DNA of 64,000 nt, taken from Mesorhabditis belari (taxonomy: Eukaryota > Nematoda > Chromadorea > Rhabditida > Rhabditidae). How positions within the stretch are numbered: position 1 is the first letter of the stretch; every line of letters starts with the position of its first letter. Positions 12,215-23,905 of the stretch are shown here, piece after piece. Both the position numbers and the translations under genes were made by a program. Below the pieces are notes generated by a model. It worked only from the letters and a program-made list of their open reading frames with translations. It did not search any database and was not told the DNA's origin. The DNA is taken from contig CAUEEP010000181.1 in NCBI GenBank assembly GCA_958450365.1, positions 1 to 64,000 on the forward strand, given 5' to 3'.

Positions 12215-13672
12215 ATGTCGAAATCAGCTCCAATCTTCTCGGACGCCGACGCCAACACGACTGTCATCATCAGCAAGCGGGGTCCCGTTTCGAAGACGTT
12301 GAAGTCACAGGCGCGCCTCTAATTCTAGTTCTGATTCTTTTCTTTTAATTTTTCTTTCTTCAAAACCAGTTTTTCTGGGGTAATTTGATGCGTAGATTCC
12401 GAAAAGCACAACGAGAGCTTGGGGAAAATGAGTTTTAAGCAAAGTTTCAGGGCTCCAAAGTGCACGCTCATACAGTGTGATGAGAGGGATGTACATAGGG
12501 AAGAGGTCTAAAAATGGTCTCTCAAAACATTTTTGAGACCAAAAACTTCTTCTGGCATAATTTAACCTATTGATTACGTTTCTGTTCCAATTGGAATATT
12601 TAAGTTAGAAAGTTAGAAAATTAATATTTAGTGGCTAAAAATGGTTTTGACTCTAGTTTTGATCTGAAAAAGTGCCCCAATAGTCGATAGCTGGAAGTAC
12701 ACTATAGAAGCGCGCACTTTGGAGCCCCAAAACTTGGCTTAAAAAGCATTTTCCTAAGTTCTCGTTGTGTTTTTCGGAATCTACGCATAAAACTACCCCA
12801 GAAAAAGTGGTTTTGAAGGAGAAAAAAGTGCCCCCCTCAAACTTTATTAGTGCCATGGTTTCTAGCCAAACAACGATTAAAAATTAATAACCTTTTAGTT
12901 CTAAAAGCCAAAAATTCACGCTCAAGTAAACTCGACATAAATTTTTCAAATTGAACTTAAACAATGACTAAGCAAAAAGCAAATCATTGTTAAACGATAT
13001 TAAGCGTTTACATATTGTTGTTGACAATCAATTTTAGGCGGCTATTAATGCAGCGTTGCGCTCGGGTGGTCCAGTGGATACGCAGAAGAAAATTATGGCT
13101 GGAGGAAATCGACAACACACTTCTAACAAGGTAGAAAATTTTATTGATAAATTTGTTTCATAAGTTTTTAATTTTTAGGACACGGCTCGTCTTGACGAAG
13201 AAACCGAGCAGCTTCATCATGATCGAGTGTCTCTTTCGCTTGGAAAGGTGTTTTTTCTTAGATTATCAATATGCAATTTGCTTTTAGGTGATGCAGCAAG
13301 CTCGTGCTGTCAAGGAGTGGACCCAGAAAGAACTTGCTACTAAAGTTAACGAGAAGCCACAGGTGAGAAACGATTAGGATTGAGTTCATAGATTTTTAAA
13401 AGCCAGCTCTCACTAGAAAATTTTTTAAATCGAATTATCGAGCAACTCTAAAATTCCTGATACCCGAGTGGAACATTGAAGTGTTTATTGCATTATTTTA
13501 AGGTTGTCGCTGAATACGAAAACGGTAAGGCTGTTCCCAATCAGCAAATTCTGGCCAAGATGGAGCGTGCGCTTGGAGTGAAGCTTCGTGGAAAGGTTTC
13601 ATTTTTTAAACACTACATCTAATATTTGTGTTTTAGGACATCGGAGAGCCACTTGGACCTGCCAAAAAATAA
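12215..13672 (+). CDS. mbf-1: Multiprotein bridging factor 1 / EDF1 homologue
   Basis: Six exons: 12215-12310, 13038-13130, 13179-13247, 13288-13362, 13503-13595, 13637-13672, giving 153 residues. All junctions are phase 0. MBF1 is a conserved co-activator that bridges TBP and bZIP or nuclear-receptor factors and also binds stalled ribosomes. The MBF1 N-terminal region (residues about 1-75, with the conserved NKQH-like stretch GNRQHTSNK and [10 protein letters not shown]) is followed by a Cro-type helix-turn-helix (about 85-140, [15 protein letters not shown] then [10 protein letters not shown]) and the short tail [15 protein letters not shown]. Length matches the family (148 in human). Intron 1 (12311-13037) begins GC, not GT: exon 1 ends AAGTCACAG and read-through hits a stop at once. 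It contains a palindromic element. AATAAA follows at 13804. The next gene converges on it. Confidence 0.95.
12353..12823. mobile_element. Palindromic element in mbf-1 intron 1
   Basis: Left arm about 12353-12471 and right arm about 12709-12823 are imperfect reverse complements, sharing blocks such as TGCGTAGATTCCGAAAA and GGCTCCAAAGTGC. The GCGTAGATTC block also occurs in the family B palindromes (27,010 and 48,605), so these families may be distantly related. It fills most of the 727-bp first intron. Confidence 0.8.
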
Positions 13673-13803
13673 ATGGTGGAGGGACGATGAAGATGGTAAA
13701 TATGAAAATAGTGCTTTTTAAAGATTTTTGTATATATTTTTGCTGGTATATCCGATGAGGATTGATCATGTTCATAGGTATGTTGTTTATTCTGCTAGTA
13801 TTC

Positions 13804-13809
13804 AATAAA
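13804..13809 (+). terminator. mbf-1 polyadenylation signal
   Basis: AATAAA, about 130 bases after the mbf-1 stop codon. This is the expected hexamer and position for the 3' end of a short nematode mRNA. Confidence 0.7.
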
Positions 13810-14250
13810 GGTTGTTTAATCATTTAGCACAATCAGGCAGAAACAAATTCGCTTGTTGTCTCTACAACTGGTTGATTAGGTTGCCAAACTTTGAGTGCTG
13901 CAACGTCTTATGGCTTATTCTATGACTTGATTTTTAAGAATTCAAGGTGCTTGATTAGTTTAGCCAAACTTTATTGAATGATTACCCAACCGGAAAACGT
14001 AATGTGCAATATCACTAATCCCAATAAAAGAAACCGGGACCCAGAAAATAAGTGACCTTGCAAGTGGATATTCTTGATTTAATGAGTTAAAACAATGAGC
14101 TTTTAAGCTGTTTCACAACCTCCTCACGACAAAGACTCTAAATGGTGAAATCACAAAAGAAAACGATAACAAAATAAGCCTGAACACCTTAAACATCATC
14201 TCAACTGTAAATGGAATTCGATAAAAGCGCAATCATTGGAGCCAGATACT
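13810..14250. other. Convergent intergenic gap between mbf-1 and the NYN gene
   Basis: About 440 bases between two converging genes, with TTGATTAG- and TTAGCCAAACTTT-type short repeats. No ORF or RNA gene recognised. It should hold the 3' UTRs of both genes. Confidence 0.5.
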
Positions 14251-17200
14251 TTAAAAATTGGCATTGGCGAGTTCGTCGGGAATGTTTGACATTGAGACTG
14301 GTGATTCGATTGTTTCCTCGTCTTGTCCTGTGAATGAGAGATCGATGAGTGGCTGAAAAAGTGAATAATTGTGGAAAAAAGATATAGATCAACATACCAA
14401 TTCTTCAATGTCCAGTTGAATCGCTGTATGTACTGATTTACTTGGTGGTGACTGTTCAGCAGTTCGAAGAGCTTCTGTTTCCTAAAAATAAACATGAATC
14501 AGTAATATTATGCAAACAAAGTCTTAAACTCACCGTATTCTCCGCCCGTGGAAGAGCTGGCAAAGCTTGAGTAGCACGAAGGCGACGACGAGAAGGAACA
14601 ATCAAAGCTAAAGAAAAAAAGATTGTAGGATATCGAATCGAACCTACACATAGAATTCACATAGAATACTCATTTAAAATAGTTACCACTCGATTTCCTC
14701 TCGGCTCTCTGTCCAAACTTTTGCCATCCAACATCAACTTGTCCTCCATTCAGCGGTTTCACACCTTCCACCGTGTTAATTTGATTACTCTAAACGTGAA
14801 TAGTTAATGGAATTAATGAGGGACGTACTTGTTGTGGTGAATTGTCGACAATGTCACGAGTAGATTCATCTGGGGCATTCAGCGATGCTTCTTCCTAAAT
14901 CCATGACCGATGTACATGATTCTTGCTATGTACCTGATGACTTTCTATCTCAATTTGTTGTCCTTCATTAATTGAGTTCGATGATGGAATTTCGACATTG
15001 TTGTTCTAGATAAAACCTGGTAATTTATTAGCTTAAATAAAAAACCTCATCGGTATTCGCTTGGAGATCTTGTTGAATTGGTGCTATGCCTGATTCGAAC
15101 ACCTGAGTAGCGCTTGATAAGACTAGATCCGGTGGAGTATCTAAAATGCAATAAATATTATAGTTCCGTTAAAAAGGACTAACCTGGATCCTCAAAAGCG
15201 TACTCAATGAGCATTTGCACCGAATTCACATGAGGATATCGCTCAGTAATCATTTTTGCCTAAACCCTTTTAGCGATCATATAGAACAAGACCAAGATAC
15301 ATATATGGCTCTTGAATCAAAAGTAGTATACCTTTTCCCATCCAAGTATTGCAGCCACTTGATTAAACACTTCTTTGTTTTCAGTACTTGATGTGGGAAG
15401 AACTAAAAAGATAAACTTTTACACAAAAATAAATATATTAAATTACTCTCAAAAGACGGAGCACGATTAGCCTGTGAACCACCATTGTTTTCATTGTGAT
15501 TCGTTGAGCCCATACCGCATACGTTATTCTAAAATGATTAATACATTTATCCAATCTTCACCAAACCTCCTCAAAAAGGTCATTGTGACGAATTGGTCTG
15601 AATCGAGGATCTTGACCTAAAATTTATAAAATTAAATTTAAAGGATTAATTCATACTTATCGGAGATTCATCTACAGCTCCAAGGCGCTCATAGAAACGA
15701 TCAGATCTTAAATATTTGTGTTACTACTACTTTTAGAACACTAATAACACTAAAAATTACAAAAAACCCAATCCACCTTTGATCATAGCGTCTCTCGTAA
15801 ATCGGCTGAACTCGATTGTTGAGACAAGAATGACGACAATTCTGACACGTACCACAATCCTCATTGAAGCTAAAAACAGATGCTCTCAAGAAAATAGATA
15901 AAATACCATTTACCGATATCGATTAAAGCTGTTGCAGTTATTCATATATCCATTGTTCTGTCCATTTGGGTGATTTCCAACTCCCGGGAATCCCCGTTGC
16001 TGCCAATATGGCTGACCCTAAAACCATGAATATTGATGAATACGTTTAAATTCCCTTACCACAAATCGACGTCGAATCATGGTATTGTAAGCCGATGAAG
16101 GATTATTGTATCGTCCATAATGATTTCCACAATTGTTGTTTTGGTAAGTTCGGAAGCCACCATTCATATAACCTAAAAAAGAATTTGAATCAATTAGAAA
16201 AAATCACGTTACCATTTTGCTGAAAATTTCCAAAACCACCACCATAGCCATTTGTCGGGCTATTCTCATCAGATGGTGTCGATGCCTAGATGAATTCAGA
16301 TAAAAATTTGAATAAAAGAAAGCAATTACACTTTTTTCCAAGCTAAGGCTGTCTTGAGCGTATTCAGGCAAAAAGAGGTCATCCAACGTTCTGGATGATG
16401 GGGCCATATGTGGGCTCATTTGTTGATCTCCACCCGAGCTTGGCAAGTAGTAGAGGCTAAATATATAAAATGTCATGGGGTTTTAATATTACTTTTTCGA
16501 CACTGCATCATTTAGAACAGAATTGTTTTAACTTTTTCAACTTAAAACGGTGTTTAATTTTTAAGATCGGATATTAGATATTAGAACCGTTCCTCAACAG
16601 GTACAAACAGCAATAAGCGCACTCTTGTTCATTTCTTCTCATTGCTCGTCTCTCATGGCTGAATCCTCGTCCATCTGGCGGGTTCGACTCGGGTGGACGC
16701 ACTTTTAAATGGAGTGACGTGCTTGGACGAATCGGCAAGTTCTTCTACAATGTAATCGTTATCGAATCACACAACACAAAATACCAAGTTGATTGCAGTG
16801 CTCGGCTCAAAGTTGTTCAACTTGGTGGCCAATGCAGTCCAAGTGGCTTAAACAAAGAATTTAGATCTCGAAATGCTTTGTTACATTTTGATGAAACAAC
16901 AGCCGTCAATCGTTGAACCCAAGTGCGCTGATCATGTAGAGTTAACTAAAAAAATGATTATAACTTTTGATTGTTTGTTTGAAAACGATACTTGATGATG
17001 TGAGCATCGTCCCCATTCAATGTCAGCCGGATCACAGCAGAGTGTTGACTAAGAGAAAAAAAAAATAAGCAATGTGTAGAAATTTCAAACATTCAAAGTT
17101 GGTCCATTTCTACCCAAGGGTCCATCCATTGGAAAGATCAAATCGTCCCCATTAAAAGCGGGCATCAAAAGTCTAAAAGTCTAAGTATTAATTTTGTGAT

Positions 17201-17982
17201 AGGCAAAGTTTGCCAAAAGCACACTGTGAAACAAACTAAATTTACCGTTTCTCAATAGTTTTGTCAAGTTGCGGAATCTCGTCCAAAATGGCGTGCATCT
17301 AAAACAGGGCATTTAAAAGAAAAACTTCACAAAACGACCTGACTCCTAGCCACTACACATCCTCCAGTCTCCCGTGCTCTTGTTGCCAGAATTCGATTCA
17401 CCTCAATGTACTTCTCCGAGCCAAAACCTAAAAGAATATCTATTCTTTTAGCAACCTTAGACCTTAAGATCTTGCAAAAAACTTTACCTGGCGTGAATTC
17501 GATCAAATTCATTCGGAATAAATGCATCAATTCGGTCCAATTCGAGCTTTTTTCCGTGTAGATCTTAAAACAATGTGGCAGAAGGGCGATCACCTAAAAA
17601 AACACTTCACAATAACAAATCAGGCAAGATAATCGGTGTACCTGATGCCCCTTTGAGATGAAATACCAAAGGGCAATGGTCACACCACGCACATGCAATC
17701 GTCGATCCCGATCCACTTGATGGTATCTAAATTAAACGACAAATAATCGAATACATTAGAGCTGTTAAAGTATCATATCAGCAAAATGCAGCACTGGTAA
17801 GTATTTGTTGATTTAACACATCTCACAGAGTTTAACTTTGTTCTAAATCAGGCAGACGTTGCCCATTTCGTTTTTAACTAACAAAAACACTTACGCAAAT
17901 CCAACTTCGACCGCATTGATGTAGACGGGTCGCAACAAATGGTGTGGCCTTCTTTCGGTTAACTCCAATCCCGAATCGTCAC
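14251..17982 (-). CDS. Regnase/ZC3H12-like NYN-domain protein, 5' end unresolved
   Basis: Minus strand, about 27 small exons in phase over 752 codons, from 17895-17982 (first seen, preceded by an unfound 5' exon) to 14251-14352 (stop TAA). Upstream exons: 17642-17726, 17488-17593, 17339-17427, 17246-17298, 17091-17172, 16992-17048, 16885-16945, 16785-16846, 16605-16744, 16330-16456, then sixteen more. The first six encode a ZC3H12-type NYN ribonuclease fold: LRPVYINAVEVGFA, LHVRGVTIALWYF, MNLIEFTPG, ETGGCVVARS, GPLGRNGPTL. Aspartates known to be catalytic in Regnase-1 are absent here (N, V, N and S instead). No CCCH zinc finger follows. The middle is Asn/Gly/Tyr-rich with a CGTCQNCRHSC cluster. 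Near the C-terminus, GWEKAKMITERYPHVNSVQ resembles the C-terminal helical domain of Regnase. An alternative is two genes: the NYN part could stop at 17085 (TGA), and the downstream part could start at ATG 16476 or 16642. Confidence 0.7.
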
Positions 17983-17999
17983 CTAGAAAAAAGGAAATG

Positions 18000-19376
18000 T
18001 AAAAACTTCATAGATTTTTTAACATAGAAATTAACCATGTCAAAATTTGTGGCGCAAGAGTTATCTTACTAAAGTTAAAGCTACAAATATACAGAGCTGC
18101 TGCTAAACTTTTTGCGACTTTTCAAAAGAGCAAGCAAAACTACGCTTGTTTTAACTTTGTATTTTTTGTGCACACAGCAACATCTTGTTTTCCTAGAAAA
18201 TCCTTTTACAAACCCAAAAATAGCCAATTTCTCTATGAATCGTGGTTTAATTTGAGTTCATTGTTCGCTCACAAAACACTTCAAATTATCATTTTGTCTA
18301 TAAGTCGTATAATCGTGTAAATGCACTTCATTCAAATGATCTATGAAAGATCGAATTTTAATTTAGTTTCTATGTTGAACCTGTAAAAATTCCCATTTAA
18401 AAACTTTGTCCAGTTTTTCCCCTCAATTTCATTTTCCCGAAAAATAGCTGATTGTTTCTAGACCACTCCGGGGAAACCCCAAATCATTTTCTAAAAAACT
18501 CCATCAAAAAATATTATTTGTCTCTATGGTAAATAATCTCATTGTAATCCCGATTGGGTTCTGTTAAGGAAAAGAAAAAAGAAAGAAAAAAATGGGTCTC
18601 TCTGCTCATAAATTCGTCACACTAAATCCGGGTACACTGACGTTTTTTTCGAGGTTTTGATTTGGCTTATCCTGAATGAAAAACCCTCAATCTGATTCAA
18701 ATCCCACACAATAGATCTTTGAAAGCAATTTATTAAATTGACTTCACTTGATGGATCTTAGGGAATTAACCGTATTATAGGGGTTCGAAAAACATTGATG
18801 GTGGTAAAATGCAGCTAATTTTTGTTCAACAACGAGTCTAGAACGTCAATTTTTATTTTACGTGAATAAGTTTTGCGAAAGTACGTGAATAAGTTTTGCG
18901 AAAGTACGTGAATAAGTTTTGCGATCGCCCTGATTCATTGAATTTTCTTGTTCAAAATTTTTTTTTGAAAAATCAAAAGCTGCCTAAGCTGACCGGGGAA
19001 TTTATTTGATTTATTCGGTTCAAATTCCTGCGAAATCTGCTTTGGCTTTATTTCTTTTTTTTACCCAAGCACAAGGTTTAAATAAAAATTGACGTTCTAG
19101 ACTCGTTGTTGAACAAAAATTAGCTGCATTTTACCACAATCAATGTTTTTTTTGCAGCTTACTAGATTGACTACAAAAAAACTTTAAGACAATCAAGAAC
19201 ACCAACCAATAGCCGAAAGAGGCGATCCACCATCCCACGGATATCCAAAAACTTGATCGGCTGCCATGAAGAAAGATGAAAAATGAGTAAAGAAAAAAAA
19301 TTTCCGCAAAACCTTTTTGTTTGTATGCAAATTTTGTAAACTTGCAAATTTTCATGCTTGTTTTTGTTGAACTTTG
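18000..19376. other. Probable 5' flank or 5' exons of the NYN gene, then repeats
   Basis: The missing first exon of the NYN gene should lie here, but I could not fix a start codon whose splice phase fits the 17982 acceptor. A 22-bp unit, GTACGTGAATAAGTTTTGCG, is repeated in tandem three times (18,862-18,921). A long inverted repeat pairs CATTGATGGTGGTAAAATGC (18,794) with its complement ending near 19,145. Confidence 0.5.
18794..19145. mobile_element. Palindromic repeat with internal 22-bp tandem repeat
   Basis: Arms of about 80-90 bases pair: GTTCAACAACGAGTCTAGAA at about 18,825 and its reverse complement at about 19,097-19,117, each joined to GTCAATTTTTATTT. The centre holds the GTACGTGAATAAG triplicate. 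No coding capacity. Confidence 0.75.
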
Positions 19377-19866
19377 GGGAATGGGACAAATGCGACCTTT
19401 TTTTTGCGCACCCGGACATTTGCGCACCTTTTTTTCCGCACCTTGCCCATTAGCGCACCTTTTTTCGCGTTTTAAAAAAGCTCTAAAAAGCTAATATTAA
19501 CCAATTTCTATTCCAAATGTTGTTTATCTAGGTAATTTTAGAGCGTAGAATCGAAATTTTGACCTATCAGAGCTTGTGGAAACAAACGGACGGAGTTATA
19601 CAAAGAGAAAAATCGACAATTTTCTGTAATTTGATCTAGCCGTTTTGTATTTCAAATTGGTTCCACACGCCCCTTTATGTCAAAATTTCGATTCGACACC
19701 CTCAAATTACCTAGAAAAACAATTTTTGGAATAAAAATTGGTTAATATTAGCTTTTAGAGCTTTTTTTAAAACGCGAAAAAAGGTGCGCTAATGGGCAAG
19801 GTGCGGAGAAAAAGGTGCGCAAATGTCCGGGTGCGAAAAAAAAAAGGTCGCATTTGTCCCACTCCC
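19377..19866. mobile_element. Palindromic element family A, copy 2
   Basis: Same termini and internal blocks as the copy at 11,322-11,805: GGGACAAATGCGACC at the left, TTTGTCCCACTCCC at the right. The arms are imperfect reverse complements. Confidence 0.85.
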
Positions 19867-22267
19867 GAACTTTGAAAACATTTCCTTGTCACGAACTCTG
19901 TACTTTTCAGATCCAATAACGAAAAAAACATGAATTGAGTCCAAATTTTTCTGCCGAGAATAAAGGACTTCCGGTGGAGGTGAGTTCATCGGTTGAGCGG
20001 GAAATTTTATCCCAAAACAAACACTACAAATCGAGAAATTTTACCCGCTCCTAATCCAAAAAGCGCCCAAAAGTGAGTCCAAATTTTTCGACGAAATCGA
20101 AAAATTTGGGTTTTTTCCACGTTTTTCACTGACAAATGACTCGAAATGAGGTTTTGGTGATGTCAAATTTTCCGATTAAACTGGAGAACTAGAGGATTTT
20201 CTAAACTTTTTGAATTGGCCATGGCCAAACTTTTAAGCTCTACGCAACTCTGAAACTTTCAAGCTTCATATTTTTCATTTAGAACTGAAAAACAAGAATA
20301 TTAAGAGTCAAAATTCACTAGCATCTCTCAGCTCGAAAGCTCGGATACAATTTTTTCGTTTTCTCAAACGTGATTTTGAAATGATTTTCGCAAAGTTGCC
20401 GTTCAAAATAGCGTTTTTTTATCAAATCTCTCACACATATTTTCGTGGGATTTCGTGAATTTTTCATTGGCTCAACACACGAATCTCTGAAATTGCCCGC
20501 GAGACTTTCGAAAGGGAAAACAGACAAAATTTTTGGACGAATTTGGTTGATGTTTGGGCCGCTCGTATGTGGGTTTTTATTCAAATATTCAATGAGAAAT
20601 GATGTGCTTCATTTGATTGTTGAAGCCTATTGTTGGGTATTTGCTTTCTGATTTTTTTGTTCTTGTTAAGCTTTTGCTTTTTTTGCAGTAACAGTTGCAG
20701 TTGGTTTTTGTTTTCCTTGAAATTTGACCTTAAAAAATGAGTTTCATAGCTCAAAAATGAATAAAATCTTGACTAAAAGTGACTCTTGACTCTTGAAAAC
20801 TCTTGACTAGTGTGAAATCCATTCAAAAACAACATTCCCACAGCTTACTCATATTCCTTGAAATTCCAGCTTAAAAAAATAAGTTTCATAGTTCAAAACA
20901 TAATGAACAAAAAAAACTAAACAAAACAAAACAAAACATTCCTTTTCACAATGAGCTAAGTTTAAATATTTGGTGAATGAAGTAAGATTTGTGTCTCGGG
21001 GCGATCTTTACGAGCCATTGCCCTTGGAGACTCCTTCCATTGCATTTCAAAGAGGGAAAACACAGACATAAACACCAAAATAGAGAAAATCAAGACGCGA
21101 ATAAGATTTCATTTTGCAGAATTCGATAAGCTTTTCGTACAGAACTTGAATTCAGAAAACAAATTGTACTTAACTCCTCTTTCAACTATAATTTTGAATT
21201 ACCTATGCTTTATAATCCGTTTTTTCAATCGAATTCAACAAAATTTTATCAAAATATGGTTTCGTTTTCTCATCGTATACACATCACAGATTTTTGGTGT
21301 TTAGGCTGGACTTGATTCGATTTGGGAATATTTTCAAGCTGATAAAGAGCAAGGAGTTCCGAGCGCAGGCACACTAACCACTAGGCTACGAGCTGACTTT
21401 TGGGATGGTGAAAGGAAAGCCTTCATTTTTTCGAAATTCAAATAGCTATAACTTTGTGCATTTTGCCGATTAGCGGTTTTTGAAAACAGTTTCTGAACGT
21501 ACATTTTCCGGCCTTTCTTTTGGCACCTACCTCATTGTAACTCGCGGGTAACTTTGGAAGGTTCCCTTGTCAGCTTTTAGAGTTCAGCAAAGAAGCCTGT
21601 TAACAAGAAATTTTGGAACTCTTAAAATGCTTTAATTTTTTCAAAAAATTTCCCAATCATTCTCTTTTCATTTTTCAACTCCGGGAATTGAATTCCTTGA
21701 ATTGAATACCTTTTCAATGATCGGTTCTTTTAGTCTATAAATCTTTATGTTTTTGTAGAGAAATAATTATAATCTTTTACATCATTTAAACAAATGAAGA
21801 AGTTGATTTGATTTGAGATTGCAGAAATTCGATTTCTATTTTTTTGTTTTCTTGAAAAGATTGAAATTTGACCCTTGACCTTATTATAAAGCGATGCTAT
21901 TTAGATTTGGGCTTTAGTCAAGAAAATGACCTTTATAGAGTTCTTTTTCGGAATTGAGAGAAAATGTAAAGAAATCTAGAAGCTGGACGCTTTCGGCAAT
22001 GACTTAGCCATACTATTACCTATTAGCTTCTATTATTTTGCCTTTTTGAATCACAATTCCTTATTCCTAAAGTTTTCTAAAGGGAAAAAACTTTGTTCAA
22101 AGATTCTACTTAAATTGAAATAGATAAAAATGCAAGCTTACTATTACTAGTTCCAAGCCTCTATTTGCTTCTGACACTAAACGATGGATTTTCGCTAATT
22201 ACCAGATAAAATTTTTTATAGATGTTTCAACCGAGCGCTAGGCAAGATCCGGGCCCGGTTTTACCAA

Positions 22268-22385
22268 CCAATCTTGCATCTTGCATCATGCATCTTACAA
22301 TCTTGCAATCTTGCATCTTGCATCTTGCAATCTTGCATCTTGCAATCTTGCATCTTGCATCTTTCTATCTTGCAAGATTTTTTAT
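22268..22385 (+). repeat. ATCTTGCATCTTGCA short tandem repeat
   Basis: About ten irregular copies of CATCTTGCAT/CAATCTTGCA, 7-15 bases per unit. It gives a spurious hydrophobic open frame. Confidence 0.85.
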
Positions 22386-23774
22386 TTTACCAAACTTGGC
22401 GTCCTATTTTGCGTCTCACCGTAAGACAAAGGATTCTGTAGATTGTAGCAAAGAGCTATTTGAATTTTGCAGTTCGCGCAGCTTAAATTTGGCTAAAATC
22501 ATTGACTTTTATTTTCTTTTTATCTTTTTCTGTTCTTTGTGTTTTGTTGTCCGCAATAATTTTGTAAATTTAGGTTTGCGGCTAAGATGATGTCGGCTAC
22601 GAGCTACGGGCTACAAGCTACGAGTTACGGCTACGAGCAAGATGTCGAGCATCGGCGAACCCGAATCAAAAAAAAAGGCGAGTTGCTGTCAGCACAATGT
22701 TTACTGATGAAAACTTGGCGACGATTTAGCCAATTTTGCTCTCCAATTAGTCAGCGTGGAATTCAGTCATGAAAGGATGATCAAAGTCAAACGAAAAGCC
22801 ACCACGTCAGATGGATCAAATGATTTCAGCAAAAAAAAAAATTTTCGTGAAATCGGATTTTTTGCAAGATGACAAGATGCAAAAAGTGGATTTCACTAAG
22901 CTCGCTTAGTGAAATGCCCTTCGAAATGATGATTCGAATGATGATTCGAATGACGGGGCGCGTATAAAAGCTCCCTCGCTCGGCCCCCTTTCCCATTTAA
23001 AATTATTTAAAGATTCTAGTTTTTCTTTAGTTTTCTTTTGTACTTTTGTGATTAGCCGATTTGCAGAGTCTTGCAATTGGTGAAACCAGGTCTAGGTCGA
23101 GGCCTGACTTCTGCCAACAATTTTCCACCTGCATCTGTCATTAAAGCCAATCTGCATCAGGTCTCAAGGCCAGGGCCTGGCTCTTGAGCCTGCTTGTCCC
23201 GAAAAAATGAAAAATGAAAGAACCCTGCCCCCTTGCCCATTCCAAACTTCCCTCTCAATTCCAATTTTTCGTCCACTTTAACTCAATTTCTTTTCGTTCC
23301 TAATTTCCACTCATTTGTCAAAAAGAGATGAGAATTTGGTGGAAATTTTTTGAAAATTTTCCTTTTTAGTCCGTTTCAAGAATTTTCGGTCTGTTCCCAA
23401 GTTCTTCTTGCACTAATCCTCCCGGTCATTTCATTTACCCCCGTTTTTTTTCGTTCTCATTTTAATGAGTTGCAAATTTAAGGTTTAAATTTTAAACTTT
23501 TAAATTTTTTAAAAGAATTAACGCATGGGCACAGGTTTTGTTTTCAATTCTGTAAGCATTTTTAAAGTCAAATCATCACCGTATCTCTTAAATTTTGATC
23601 GGATTTTGCAAAATGTTGAACTTTAATTTGAAAATGAAAGTGAGCAAATTATTAGAGTTTTTAATGTGAGGAAATGTTCGAAATAGGCCCTACACTATAT
23701 TTGGGTTTTAAACTCGCAAAGTTTCATGAGCAAATTTTTGAATTTTAAGGCTAAAACTGTACATATTATTGTAT

Positions 23775-23905
23775 ACCAGCGGAAAACCCTCATTAACGTT
23801 CGCGTTTTCCAACTGGGAAGGTCCACGTTTTCCGCGCAATCTAAGCCCGGCTCCTTTTGCCAATAGCTGCGCACAGACGGACAGACGTCTCTTCTGCTTT
23901 ATATA
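23775..23905 (+). repeat. Dispersed repeat shared with 51,835-51,985 (inverted)
   Basis: Shares, in reverse orientation, GTCCACGTTTTCC, AATAGCTGCGCACAGACGG and GACGTCTCTTCTGCTTTA with the stretch 51,835-51,985 inside the epoxide hydrolase gene. Both are less AT-rich than their surroundings. No ORF. Confidence 0.75.

Noticed and set aside
16719..16916. Plus-strand 65-codon frame with balanced composition
   Set aside because: It lies antisense to two minus-strand exons (16785-16846, 16885-16945) that join in phase with the NYN gene. I favour the minus strand, though neither is proven.
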